A stretch of DNA of 64,000 nt from JAHECQ01 sp963775125 (GTDB lineage: Bacteria; Actinomycetota; Acidimicrobiia; Acidimicrobiales; SZUA-35). Each line of letters opens with the position of its first letter. The first letter of the stretch is position 1. The stretch is from positions 1,178,001 through 1,242,000 of the forward strand of contig CAVZHQ010000007.1 of the NCBI GenBank assembly GCA_963775125.1, read 5' to 3'. The translations under genes were made by a program, and so were the position numbers. The notes under the pieces were generated by a model. It was not told where the DNA came from. It saw nothing but the letters and a program-made list of their open reading frames with translations, and ran no database searches. This document shows positions 51,138 to 60,300 of this stretch, in pieces.

Positions 51138-51557
51138 TCAGCCGAGGACCTCGGTGCGCCACCGCTCGGGAGTGAGGTGCATCATGATCTCGTCCTCGGT
51201 CGCAAACTGCTCGGCGTAGCGCTTGCCGCCTTCGGCGCCGAAGTACCGGGCGGCCATGGATTCGATGGCGGCGAAGGTCCGGTCACCCAGGACATCGATG
51301 CTCACCGGGCCCTCGACGGAAACGTACCGGTAGGGGAAGCGTTCGTCGCTCACCAGCATCGACGCCCGCCCCTCGGCTCGCAACCGCCGTGCCTTGGCCG
51401 ACGAGCCCGACATGCAGACATCGATGGTCCCGCCGGGCGTGTACTGGTACCAGATGGGCGCAAGCAACGGACCCGTTCCCTCGCGCCCGATCGCCAGGTT
51501 GCCCAGGCGCTTTTCGAGTAGGAACGCATCTCGTTCGGCATCGGTCATGGTGGCCAT
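51138..51557 (-). CDS. PPOX-fold F420- or FMN-dependent protein
   Basis: The protein has 139 residues from the ATG at 51557 (in-frame ATG at 51569 possible). The split-barrel flavin fold is seen in RLGNLAIGREGTGPLLAPIWYQYTPGG and AKARRLRAEGRASMLVSDERFPYRYVSVEGPV. F420-dependent members are common in actinobacteria; FMN-binding members look the same, so the cofactor is not settled. It lies 107 bp upstream of the monooxygenase on the same strand. Confidence 0.88.
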   Translation of the reverse strand: MATMTDAERDAFLLEKRLGNLAIGREGTGPLLAPIWYQYTPGGTIDVCMSGSSAKARRLRAEGRASMLVSDERFPYRYVSVEGPVSIDVLGDRTFAAIESMAARYFGAEGGKRYAEQFATEDEIMMHLTPERWRTEVLG

Positions 51558-51615
51558 GGGACCCATCATGACACGATCGTCAGCGGCGCGAAATCTGCTC
51601 GGTATCAGCCTGGGA

Positions 51616-52167
51616 TCAGCTGGCCGCGACCGTCATGGCGTGACGCACGAGGCTGACCAACGTGTCACGGACGGCGGCCTTGTGGCGGGCGTCGGTGACG
51701 ATGACCGGGACGTGGGGCGGAATGTCGAGCGCCTCGCGCACGTCATCGGGATGATGCCGAAGAATGCCGTCGAAGGCGTTGATCGCCACCACGAACGGCA
51801 CCTTCGCCCGTTCCATGTAGTCGACCGCCGGAAAGCAGTGTTCGAGGCGACCGGTGTCCACCAGTACGACGGCACCGATGGCACCTCGGACCAGCTCGTC
51901 CCACATGAAGTGGAACCGGTCCTGACCGGGGGTTCCGAAGAGGTAGAGAATCAGGTCCTGGCCGAGAGCGACACGTCCGAAATCCATTGCCACCGTCGTC
52001 GATGATTTCGACGTGGCGACGCCAACGTCGTCGACGCCTTCGCTGACCTTGGTCATGGCCGCTTCGGTGGTGAGGGGATCGATGTCGGAGATCGAGCCGA
52101 CGAGGGTGCTCTTGCCAACGGCAAAGCCGCCGGCGACGACGATCTTTACGGGAATCGGAGAAGACAT
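51616..52167 (-). CDS. Conservon-type Ras-like GTPase (CvnD)
   Basis: The protein has 183 residues. P-loop VAGGFAVGKSTLVGSISD; DFGRVAL (switch II area) and LYLFGTPGQDRF, with NAFDG and the TDARHK segment replacing NKxD/SAK. It is a small GTPase of the Rab/MglA type that sits at the end of conservon operons, linked to the roadblock protein. It starts about nine bases after the DUF742 gene's stop. Confidence 0.92.
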   Translation of the reverse strand: MSSPIPVKIVVAGGFAVGKSTLVGSISDIDPLTTEAAMTKVSEGVDDVGVATSKSSTTVAMDFGRVALGQDLILYLFGTPGQDRFHFMWDELVRGAIGAVVLVDTGRLEHCFPAVDYMERAKVPFVVAINAFDGILRHHPDDVREALDIPPHVPVIVTDARHKAAVRDTLVSLVRHAMTVAAS

Positions 52168-52176
52168 CAGGGCACC

Positions 52177-52584
52177 TCAGAGGGATTGAAGCCCATCGAG
52201 CACCCGCTCGAGGAGTCGAAGGTCAGGTCGGTCGGCAGAGCGCGGCGTCGCACGGTGGGTTGCCACCAGGCCCTGCGCCATGAGGTCACCTACGAGGATG
52301 CGCGCCACCTGAAGGTGGATACGCAGATGGGCGGAGATCTCCGCGACGGACTGCGGTTGATGACACAGCGATGCGATGTTTCGCAGTTCGGTCGCCAGCG
52401 CTTGACCCGAGTTGTCCAGACACGCCTTTCCGGCCTCGGTCGTCTCGACCTGAGCCTCGAGAGGGAGGTCGACCTCGGCCCGCGTTCGGCCGCCGGTCAA
52501 CAGGTACGGTCGGACACGGAACGACGTGAACGACTCTTCTTCGCCTCCCTCCTGTGGGAAGGCCCAGTCGGACGGGGAGGTCAT
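52177..52584 (-). CDS. DUF742 winged-helix protein (CvnC)
   Basis: The protein has 135 residues. FTSFRVRPYLLTGGRTRAE is the DUF742 opening and the C-terminal half has a winged helix (LCHQPQSVAEISAHLRIHLQVARILVGDLMAQGLV). In Streptomyces conservons this protein is the third component. The start overlaps the stop of the roadblock gene by four bases. Its role is not firmly known; DNA or protein binding is possible. Confidence 0.92.
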   Translation of the reverse strand: MTSPSDWAFPQEGGEEESFTSFRVRPYLLTGGRTRAEVDLPLEAQVETTEAGKACLDNSGQALATELRNIASLCHQPQSVAEISAHLRIHLQVARILVGDLMAQGLVATHRATPRSADRPDLRLLERVLDGLQSL

Positions 52585-53003
52585 CGCGGAAGCGCTGCCT
52601 GGAGTTCGGCGCGAAGTTCAGGGGTCAGCACGGCGCCGGTCTTTTCGACGAGCACCGCCATCTCGTAGGCCACAAGGCCGACGTCGCATCCGGCGTCGGA
52701 GATGACCGCCAGCAACGAACCATCGCTGATTCCGGTGACGAACAGGAAGGCGCGCTCCATTTCGACGATGACCTCGGTCACCGCTCCGCCGTTGAATCGG
52801 CCGGAGGCGCCGTAGGCCAGACCGATCAAGCCGGACGAAACGGCCGAGAATCGGTCGACCGAGTCACGGTCGAGCTTGGCCGAGGCGGCAATGGGTAGGC
52901 CGTCGGAGGACACGACCACTGCGTCGTTCACCCCCGGAACGCGGTCGACGAAGTTGTTGACGAGCCAGCTGACGTTGCTGGCCTGGGTGCTCAAGACGGT
53001 CAT
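52581..53003 (-). CDS. Roadblock/LC7 domain protein (CvnB)
   Basis: The protein has 140 residues. A single roadblock domain: LVNNFVDRVPGVNDAVVVSSDGLPIAA, SGLIGLAYGASGRFNGGAVTEVIVEMERAFLFVTGISDGSLLAVI. Such proteins act as adaptors or GTPase activators for the partner small GTPase. Start overlaps the stop of the kinase gene by four bases (ATGA), stop overlaps DUF742. Confidence 0.94.
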   Translation of the reverse strand: MTVLSTQASNVSWLVNNFVDRVPGVNDAVVVSSDGLPIAASAKLDRDSVDRFSAVSSGLIGLAYGASGRFNGGAVTEVIVEMERAFLFVTGISDGSLLAVISDAGCDVGLVAYEMAVLVEKTGAVLTPELRAELQAALPR

Positions 53004-55120
53004 GCCTGGCCTCCGGGGTTGAAGGGATCCTGTGTGAAAGCGTCGGTCGCAGAAGCAGCGCCATCACCAGTCGGGCGATTTCGCCCATCGCGATATCGGG
53101 CGAGCATCTGACGAATTTCCTCGGGTGAACGAACGCTCGGAGCGACAGGTCGGCCCTCGCTGGGAGGTGCCTGCGAGTGCGATCGATCACGTTTGGCGAG
53201 ACCTGAACCCGTGGCCGGGGTCGGCGGCGGACGGTAGCTCGACGGGTGGCCCGGCTGGAGGAGGGAAGCGACGCCTGCGTCGAACCGTTCTCCGTCGGGG
53301 ATGGCCTGAGCGAGCGAGGCGGGGACGAAAGGCTCCGCCGGCGCCGGCTGATTCACCGGAGCGTCGAAGGTCGGCTGGTCCCAACTGGGCTGATCCCAGG
53401 CCGGCTGTGCAGTTGCGGGTTGCTCCCAACTCGTCTCCACCGGCGCCGGCTGCTCCCAGGCCGGTTGGTCCCAGGCAGGTTGATCGACGGGTGTCTGCTC
53501 CCACGCGGGTTCCGGTGTCTGGTCAAAGGAGGTCTGGTCGAAGGGTGTCTGATCGAAGGAGGTCTGATCGAAGGAGGTCTGATCGAAGGAGGTCTCGTCG
53601 AAGGAGGTCTGGCGGGGTCGTAAGGAGGTCTGGTCAAAGGAGGTCTGGTCGAAGAAGGCCTGGTCAATCGAAGCCTGATCGGGCGACCTCCCGAGCAGTT
53701 CGGCCAACGCCTCGCTCTGGAACTCGATCGGCGCGACCGGATCGGCGGCCTTCGGTTCGAGCAGCCGGGCGGGGAGCTCCAGCGATGGTTCGAAGATGGG
53801 CGCTTCCCAGTCCGGTGCGGCGTCGGGCAGGAAGGCCGCCGGGATCGGTGCGGTTGCCGGCCGCGACTGGAGGGCAGCGGGCACCTCGAAGGCCGGTGGA
53901 ACCGCGCCAAGCATCGACTCCGGAATCGGCGCCGTCCGCGGCGGTGGCGCCTGGATCGAGGCGGCCGGGACGGGTTCCGGCCGGATGGATGCCGGCGCTG
54001 CCGGTCCGCCGGCGAGGACCGAAGCGGGGACCAGCACCAGCGCGGTGATGCCGGAACCGCCGGTGCCTCGGGCCAGTTCGACCTGGACGCCGAGGCGTCG
54101 AGCCAGCCGACCGATGACGATGAAGCCCAACGATCGGGACAGGCCGAGGCCCAGCTCCGGAGGATTGGCCAGCACGGTGTTGGCGGCGTCCAACTGCTCA
54201 TCGTTCATTCCGATGCCCAGGTCGGTCACCGAGATCAGGTAGTAGCCGTCGCCTTCCTGAATGCCCTTGACCTCGACAACGGTGTCGGGCGGAGAGAAGC
54301 TGGTGGCGTTCTCCATGAGTTCGGACAGCAGGTGCGCCAGGTCGGCGGCGGGCTGGTTGCCGACCAACGCTTCGTCGACGCTGTTCAGCGAGACACGGCG
54401 ATAGTCCTCGATCTCGCTCATGGCCACCCGAAGCACGTCGGCGATGGCCACCGGGGCGCCTCGACGTCGGGGCGGTTCTGCGCCGGCGACGACCAGGAGG
54501 CTCTCGGCGTTGCGCCGCATCCGTGTTGCCAGGTGATCGAGCGCGAAGAGTTGCTCCAGCCGCTCGGGATCTTCCTCGTTCGACTCGAGCGTGTCGATGC
54601 ATTCGATCTGTCGGTCGATGAGGCTCTGATTCCGTCGAGCCAGGTTGACGACCAAGTCGGTCACGCCGGCCTGGACCACGGCCTTCTGTTGGCCCGCAAC
54701 CTCGGACGCGCTTTCCTGGATGGCGTTGAGCGCTCCCATCAGACGGGCGATCTCTTCGGACTGGTTGTCGACCGACATCGGCTCGAACGAAGGGGCTGGC
54801 GAGCCGGGGTTCCGCAAGGACTCGACCAACTGCGGCAATCGAACGTTCGCCAACTCGTCCGCCGCTGCGGTCAGGTCGGAGATGGGGTCGCTGATGGTGC
54901 GCCCGACCAGAACGACCACGAAGCCGCTGAGGATCACGGCGGCCAGAGCCACCATGCCCAAGGTTCGAACATCGCCGGCCAATGCATCGGGCGAGGACGA
55001 CCCCTTGAACCCGAGCAGGACGGCATACAAGGCCACGATCGCCAAGACCCCGAGCGGGGGTAGGACGACGGCGACCAACTTCTTGCGGAGTGTGAGGTGC
55101 TTGTACATGACTCTCTTCAT
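53000..55120 (-). CDS. Conservon histidine-kinase-like sensor (CvnA) with repeat-rich C-terminus
   Basis: The protein has 706 residues. Two membrane helices (VAVVLPPLGVLAIVALYAVLL and MVALAAVILSGFVVVLVG) are followed by a HAMP-like segment and an HATPase domain: SELMENATSFSPPDTVVEV (N box), DLGIGMNDEQL (G1) and GLGLSRSLGFIVIGRLARR. Like other CvnA proteins it has no clear phospho-accepting His before the ATPase domain. From about residue 365 to 640 it is Pro/Ala/Gln-rich, with the QTSFD and AWEQP repeats. Likely senses a cue and controls the GTPase module. Confidence 0.9.
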   Translation of the reverse strand: MKRVMYKHLTLRKKLVAVVLPPLGVLAIVALYAVLLGFKGSSSPDALAGDVRTLGMVALAAVILSGFVVVLVGRTISDPISDLTAAADELANVRLPQLVESLRNPGSPAPSFEPMSVDNQSEEIARLMGALNAIQESASEVAGQQKAVVQAGVTDLVVNLARRNQSLIDRQIECIDTLESNEEDPERLEQLFALDHLATRMRRNAESLLVVAGAEPPRRRGAPVAIADVLRVAMSEIEDYRRVSLNSVDEALVGNQPAADLAHLLSELMENATSFSPPDTVVEVKGIQEGDGYYLISVTDLGIGMNDEQLDAANTVLANPPELGLGLSRSLGFIVIGRLARRLGVQVELARGTGGSGITALVLVPASVLAGGPAAPASIRPEPVPAASIQAPPPRTAPIPESMLGAVPPAFEVPAALQSRPATAPIPAAFLPDAAPDWEAPIFEPSLELPARLLEPKAADPVAPIEFQSEALAELLGRSPDQASIDQAFFDQTSFDQTSLRPRQTSFDETSFDQTSFDQTSFDQTPFDQTSFDQTPEPAWEQTPVDQPAWDQPAWEQPAPVETSWEQPATAQPAWDQPSWDQPTFDAPVNQPAPAEPFVPASLAQAIPDGERFDAGVASLLQPGHPSSYRPPPTPATGSGLAKRDRSHSQAPPSEGRPVAPSVRSPEEIRQMLARYRDGRNRPTGDGAASATDAFTQDPFNPGGQA
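53516..53655 (-). repeat. Pentapeptide-coding 15-bp repeats in the sensor kinase C-terminus
   Basis: About nine 15-bp units like AAGGAGGTCTGATCG (plus reading) encode FDQTS/QTSFD pentapeptides. One unit is interrupted by GGCGGGGTCGTA. On the opposite strand the unit contains AAGGAGGT, a perfect ribosome-site sequence without any gene. Confidence 0.85.
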
Positions 55121-55190
55121 CGCATGCCGGACGGAGGTACCTCACTTCCATCGGCCTCTCAGCGCCGACCTTGAGATACGGTTTGCAGTC

Positions 55191-55886
55191 GTGAGTTCAT
55201 CCGCGCCCGAACCCAGTCATCCTGCGCCGGCTCCCACCGTGGCCGCGGTGCTAACCGACCTTGCGTCGCACGAACGGTCCGGTGTTCTTCGGATCGCGGG
55301 CCACGGCCGGATCTGGCTGCATGCGGGCCGCACCTACCTGATCGAAACCGAGGGCGGAGCCGATCCCGCCGATGTGCTTTTCGGAGCCGGTGTCGGACAG
55401 CTCCACGAGATCGCTGAACGGCTCTCGGTTCCCGGTGCCTCCGTCGCCGGTTCGCTCAGCGAACAGCACCCCGGCGCGGGACCTGTCATCGGTCGACTGC
55501 TGCACGAGCACAACCTCAACGGCCTCTTCGAGCTGCTCGTACCCGGCGAGATGACCTGCACGTTCGAGGACGACCTCAGCCACGGCATCGGTCCTGCGTT
55601 CTCCGAGAACACCACCGAGCTGATCGGCCAGGCCGAGCGCCGACTCGACATCTGGCGCAAGATCGCAACACGAATCCCCACGACGGCGGCAAGCTTCAAA
55701 CTTGCGACCCTGCTGCCTGACGGCGGCGAGGAACGCCTCATCACCGCCGACGAGTGGCGCTACCTCGCCCTCCTCGACGGCCATCGCAGCGTCGCCGACG
55801 TGATCAACGAGACCGGCGAGAGTGCGTTCCGTGTGTGCTCGGCGCTGTACCGCCTGCTGCTCGAAGGCCTCGTCCAGGACGCCTGA
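55191..55886 (+). CDS. DUF4388/PATAN-like domain protein
   Basis: The protein has 231 residues with a GTG start. The N-terminal VLTDLASHERSGVLRIAGHGRIWLHAGRTYLIETEG resembles the DUF4388 domain, which occurs in response regulators and two-component proteins. The middle and C-terminal part (EEERLITADEWRYLALLDGHRSV) is typical of the PATAN winged-helix. It is divergent from the conservon (70 bp between starts), which suggests a joint regulatory role. Exact function unknown. Confidence 0.8.
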   Translation: MSSSAPEPSHPAPAPTVAAVLTDLASHERSGVLRIAGHGRIWLHAGRTYLIETEGGADPADVLFGAGVGQLHEIAERLSVPGASVAGSLSEQHPGAGPVIGRLLHEHNLNGLFELLVPGEMTCTFEDDLSHGIGPAFSENTTELIGQAERRLDIWRKIATRIPTTAASFKLATLLPDGGEERLITADEWRYLALLDGHRSVADVINETGESAFRVCSALYRLLLEGLVQDA

Positions 55887-55892
55887 ACGTCC

Positions 55893-57377
55893 TCAGACCA
55901 TCGGGCGGTCGGTGGGACGCACCGGCGACGGAAGCAACGTGTGGCCCATCAACGCCTGATCCACGCTTGCCGCGCACGAACGCCCCTCGGCGATCGCCCA
56001 CACGATGAGGCTCTGACCGCGCCCCATGTCGCCGCACGCGAAGACCGTGCCGGCAGCTGCCGGACCGCTGGCACCCGAGACCCGCCAGTTGTCGTCTCGG
56101 ACCACGTTGCCGCGACCGTCGAGTTCGGCACCGAGCTGGGCCACCACACCATCGTGCTCCGGCCCGACGAACCCCATGGCGAGGAACACGAGGTCGACGT
56201 CGAGTTCGAACTCCGAATCGGGCACCGGCTCGAAGGTCGGTGGACCTTGCACCTTGACGCCTCGGAGCTTGGTGAGCTTGCCGTTCTCGCCGAGGAACTC
56301 GGTGGTGTTGACTGCGTACCACCGTTCGCCGCCCTCCTCGTGAGCCGAGGAGACCCGGAAGACGAGCGGATAGGTGGGCCACGGTGTGTTCTCGGCGCGC
56401 TGGTCCGGTGGACGGTCCATGATCTCGAACTGGTGGATCGATCGTGCACCCTGACGATGCGCCGTGCCGAGGCAGTCGGCACCGGTGTCGCCACCACCGA
56501 TGATGACGACCCGCTTGCCTGCAGCCGAGATCGGTGAGGCGTCCAAGTCGCCCAGCTGGACCTTGGTGGCCAGCGGCAAGTACTCCATGGCCTGATGAAT
56601 GCCCTCGAGTTCCCGGCCGGGGATGGGTAGGTCGCGCCAGTTCGTGGCCCCTCCGGCCAGCACGATGGCGTCGAAGTCGGCTTCGAGTTCGGTCACCGCA
56701 ACGCTGGTGGGGTCGTCGGCCGGTCCGCCGATGAACGCACTGGTGCGGAATTCGGTACCTTCGGCCTCCATCTGCGCAAGACGGCGATCGAGCACCCACT
56801 TCTCCATCTTGAACTCCGGGATGCCGTACCGAAGCAGGCCACCGATCCGGTCGGCGCGTTCGAAGACGACGACGTCGTGGCCGGCGCGGGTGAGCTGTTG
56901 GGCGGCGGCCAGCCCTGCAGGACCCGATCCGACGACGGCGACGCGCTTGCCGGTCTTCTTCTGCGCCATCACCGGTTTGACGAAGCCGCGGGCAAAGCCC
57001 TCTTCGATGATGCGCAGCTCGATCTGCTTGATCGTGATGGGTTCGGTGTTGATGCCGGCGACGCAGGCGCCCTCGCAAGGTGCCGGACACAGTCGCCCGG
57101 TGAACTCGGGGAAGTTGTTGGTGGCGTGCAGTCGCTCGTTCGCTTCCTGCCAGTTGCCCCGGTAGACCAAGTCGTTCCAGTCGGGGATGAGATTGCCGAG
57201 CGGGCAACCGCTGTTGCAGAACGGGATACCACAGTCCATGCATCGGGAGGCCTGGGTCCGCAGATGGGCTTCGGGGAAGTCCTCGTAGACCTCTTTCCAG
57301 TCCCGCAGCCGGACCGGGACCGGTCGGCGAGCCGGAAGCTCTCGCTTGTGGAGAAGGAATCCGCGTGGATCACCCAT
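55893..57377 (-). CDS. gltD: Glutamate synthase small (beta) subunit GltD
   Basis: The protein has 494 residues. N-terminal Fe-S Cys cluster (CMDCGIPFCNSGCPLGN) then CPAPCEGACVAGIN, FAD and NADPH Rossmann motifs VAVVGSGPAGLAAAQQL and VVIIGGGDTGADCLGTAHRQGA. It feeds electrons from NADPH to GltB. ATG overlaps the gltB stop by eight bases. The C-terminal CGDMGRGQSLIVWAIAEGR is the FAD-binding end. Confidence 0.96.
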   Translation of the reverse strand: MGDPRGFLLHKRELPARRPVPVRLRDWKEVYEDFPEAHLRTQASRCMDCGIPFCNSGCPLGNLIPDWNDLVYRGNWQEANERLHATNNFPEFTGRLCPAPCEGACVAGINTEPITIKQIELRIIEEGFARGFVKPVMAQKKTGKRVAVVGSGPAGLAAAQQLTRAGHDVVVFERADRIGGLLRYGIPEFKMEKWVLDRRLAQMEAEGTEFRTSAFIGGPADDPTSVAVTELEADFDAIVLAGGATNWRDLPIPGRELEGIHQAMEYLPLATKVQLGDLDASPISAAGKRVVIIGGGDTGADCLGTAHRQGARSIHQFEIMDRPPDQRAENTPWPTYPLVFRVSSAHEEGGERWYAVNTTEFLGENGKLTKLRGVKVQGPPTFEPVPDSEFELDVDLVFLAMGFVGPEHDGVVAQLGAELDGRGNVVRDDNWRVSGASGPAAAGTVFACGDMGRGQSLIVWAIAEGRSCAASVDQALMGHTLLPSPVRPTDRPMV

Positions 57378-60300
57378 GAGCTGCCTCCATGATTGCGGCG
57401 ATCGGGTCAGAGCCCTCGGCCTCGGCCATCCGTTGTGCGACGAGCACTCGCTGATAATCGGTGGGCATGACCTTGACGAAGCGCTTGACCTCGGTCGACC
57501 ACGCCCCGAGAATGCGTTCGGCCACCGTCGACCCGGTCTCCACGAAATGCTCCCGCACCAATTCGAGCAGTTCCTGCTCGTCGTCGGGGCTCAGTTCGTC
57601 GAGGTCGACCATCTCGTGGTTGAGCCGATCGTCGAAGGTGCCATCTTCGTCGTAGGCGTAGGCCACTCCCCCGGACATGCCGGCGCCGAAGTTCCGCCCG
57701 GTTCGCCCGAGGATCACTGCCCGGCCGCCGGTCATGTACTCACAACCATGGTCGCCAACGCCTTCGACCACTGCGCTTGCTCCGGAATTGCGGACACAGA
57801 AGCGTTCGCCGACCCGGCCGCGGAAGAAGGCCGACCCGCTGGTGGCCCCATACAGGAGCACGTTGCCGGCGATGATGTTCTCCTCGGCTGCGAACGGTGA
57901 CGTGCGGGGCGGGAACACGGCGATGCGCCCACCCGACAATCCCTTGCCGACGTAGTCGTTGGCGTCGCCTTCGAGCCGGAGCGTGATGCCACGCGGGATG
58001 AACGCACCGAAGGAGTTGCCCGCCGATCCGGCGAAATCGATCTGGATCGTGTGATCGGGCAAGCCCTCGGCCCCGCGAGCCTTGGTGATCTCGTAGCCGA
58101 GCATCGTGCCGACGGTTCGGTTGACGTTGCGGATGGGGCGAGAGAACCGAATCGGTTTGGCGTCGTCGATGGCTTCGCGACATGTCGCGATGAGCTCGTT
58201 GTCGAGCGCCCGTTCGAGCCCGTGATCCTGGCTCTTGGTGTTGTGACGCGACGCCGAGTCTGACAACTCGGGCACGTACAGAATGGGGGTGAGGTCGAGG
58301 CCGGCGGCCTTCCAATGATCGACGGCGACCCGGGTGTCGAGCACCTCGGCCCGACCGACCGCTTCCTCGATGGTTCGGAACCCGAGCTGGGCCAGAAGTT
58401 CCCGGACCTCCTCGGCGATGTACTCGAAGAAGGTCTCGACGAATTCGGGCTTCCCGCTGAAGCGGGCCCGCAACTCGGGGTTCTGCGTTGCGACACCGAC
58501 CGGGCAGGTGTCGAGATGGCACACCCGCATCATGACGCAACCCGAAACCACCAACGGGGCGGTGGCGAAACCGAACTCTTCGGCTCCGAGCAGGGCCGCA
58601 ATCATGACGTCGCGGCCGGTCTTCAACTGGCCGTCGCACTGGACGACGATGCGGTCGCGCAAGTCGTTGAGCAAGAGCGTCTGCTGGGTTTCGGCCAGGC
58701 CGAGTTCCCACGGCCCTCCGGCGTGCTTCAGCGAGGTGAGCGGCGAGGCCCCCGTGCCACCGTCGTGACCCGAGATGAGCACGACGTCGGACTTGGCCTT
58801 GGAGACACCGGCGGCAACCGTGCCCACGCCCACCTCGGCCACCAACTTCACGTGCACGCGGGCGGCCGGATTCGAGTTCTTGAGGTCGTGGATGAGCTGC
58901 GCCAGATCCTCGATCGAGTAGATGTCGTGATGAGGGGGCGGCGAGATGAGACCGACACCCGGGGTCGAGTGCCGGGTCTTGGCGATCCACGGGTACACCT
59001 TCTTGCCCGGAAGCTGGCCCCCCTCCCCCGGCTTGGCGCCCTGCGCCATCTTGATCTGGAGGTCGTCGGCATTCACCAGGTAGTCGGACGTGACACCGAA
59101 CCGACCCGAGGCAACCTGCTTGATGGCCGACCGCTTCGAGTCGCCGTTCGGCATCGGCACGTACCGCTCGGGATCCTCGCCGCCCTCGCCGGTGTTCGAC
59201 TTGCCGCCGAGGCGGTTCATGGCGATGGCCAACGTCTCGTGGGCTTCGGCCGAAATCGATCCGTAGCTCATGGCTCCGGTGGCGAACCGCTTGACGATCG
59301 AGGAGATGGGCTCGACCTCTTCGATCGGGATCGGTTGGCGGTCGGTCCGGAACTCGAACAAACCACGCAACGTGGCCAGCTGGTGGGCTTGATCGTCGAC
59401 GGCCTTGGTGTACTGCTTGAAGATGTCGTAGCGCTTCGTGCGCGTGGAATGCTGCAACCGGAAGACGGTCTCGGGGTTGAACAAGTGGAACTCGCCCTCG
59501 CGGCGCCACTTGTACTCGCCACCGAAATCGAGTTCCCGGTGGAACAGCATCTCGGGACGATCGGGGAACGCCCGTTGATGGCGCAGCAGGATCTCTTCGG
59601 CGATTTCGTCGAGGCCGATGCCACCGAGTTTGGAGGTGGTGCCGGTGAAGTACTCGTCGACGACATCTTCGCTGAGGCCGACGGCTTCGAAGATCTGTGC
59701 GCCGGTGTAGGACGCAACGGTCGAGATGCCCATCTTGGACATCACCTTGATGACACCTTTGCTGGCGGCCCGGAGGTAGTTGTGCGCGGCGGTGATGGGG
59801 TCGGCTGCCGACTTGTCCCAGGCGATGCGGTCGGCGATGGCCTCGAGGGTGAGCGACGGGCAGATGGCGGCGGCGCCGTACCCGAGGAGCAGCGCGAAGT
59901 GGTGCACCTCTCGGGCGTCCGCCGACTCGACGATGAGTGCGGCCTGGGTGCGGGTGCGCTCCCGGACGAGATGATGGTGGACCGCGCCTGTCAACAACAG
60001 CGACGGCACCGGTGCCATGTCGGGGTTCGCGCCCCGGTTGGAGATGACGATCACCGACGAACCTTCGGCGATCGCCTCGGACGCTTCAGCCCGGATTCGG
60101 TCGAGTGCCGCTCGAAGACCGGCGCCGCCTTCGGCCGCGGGGAACAGTGCCTGGATGGAGGTGCACTTGAGGTGCGGGAAGTTGCCCTCGTCGTTGGCGT
60201 GGACAATCTGCATCAGCTCGTCGCGCGTGATCACCGGATAGGGCAGGGTGATCTGACGGCACGAGTCGGGCCCAGGATCGAGGATGTTGCCTTCGGGCCC

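Noticed and set aside
53521..53640. Array of AAGGAGGT sites as ribosome binding sites for small plus-strand genes
   Set aside because: They are the reverse of FDQTS-coding repeats; no start codon plus open frame of coding type follows.
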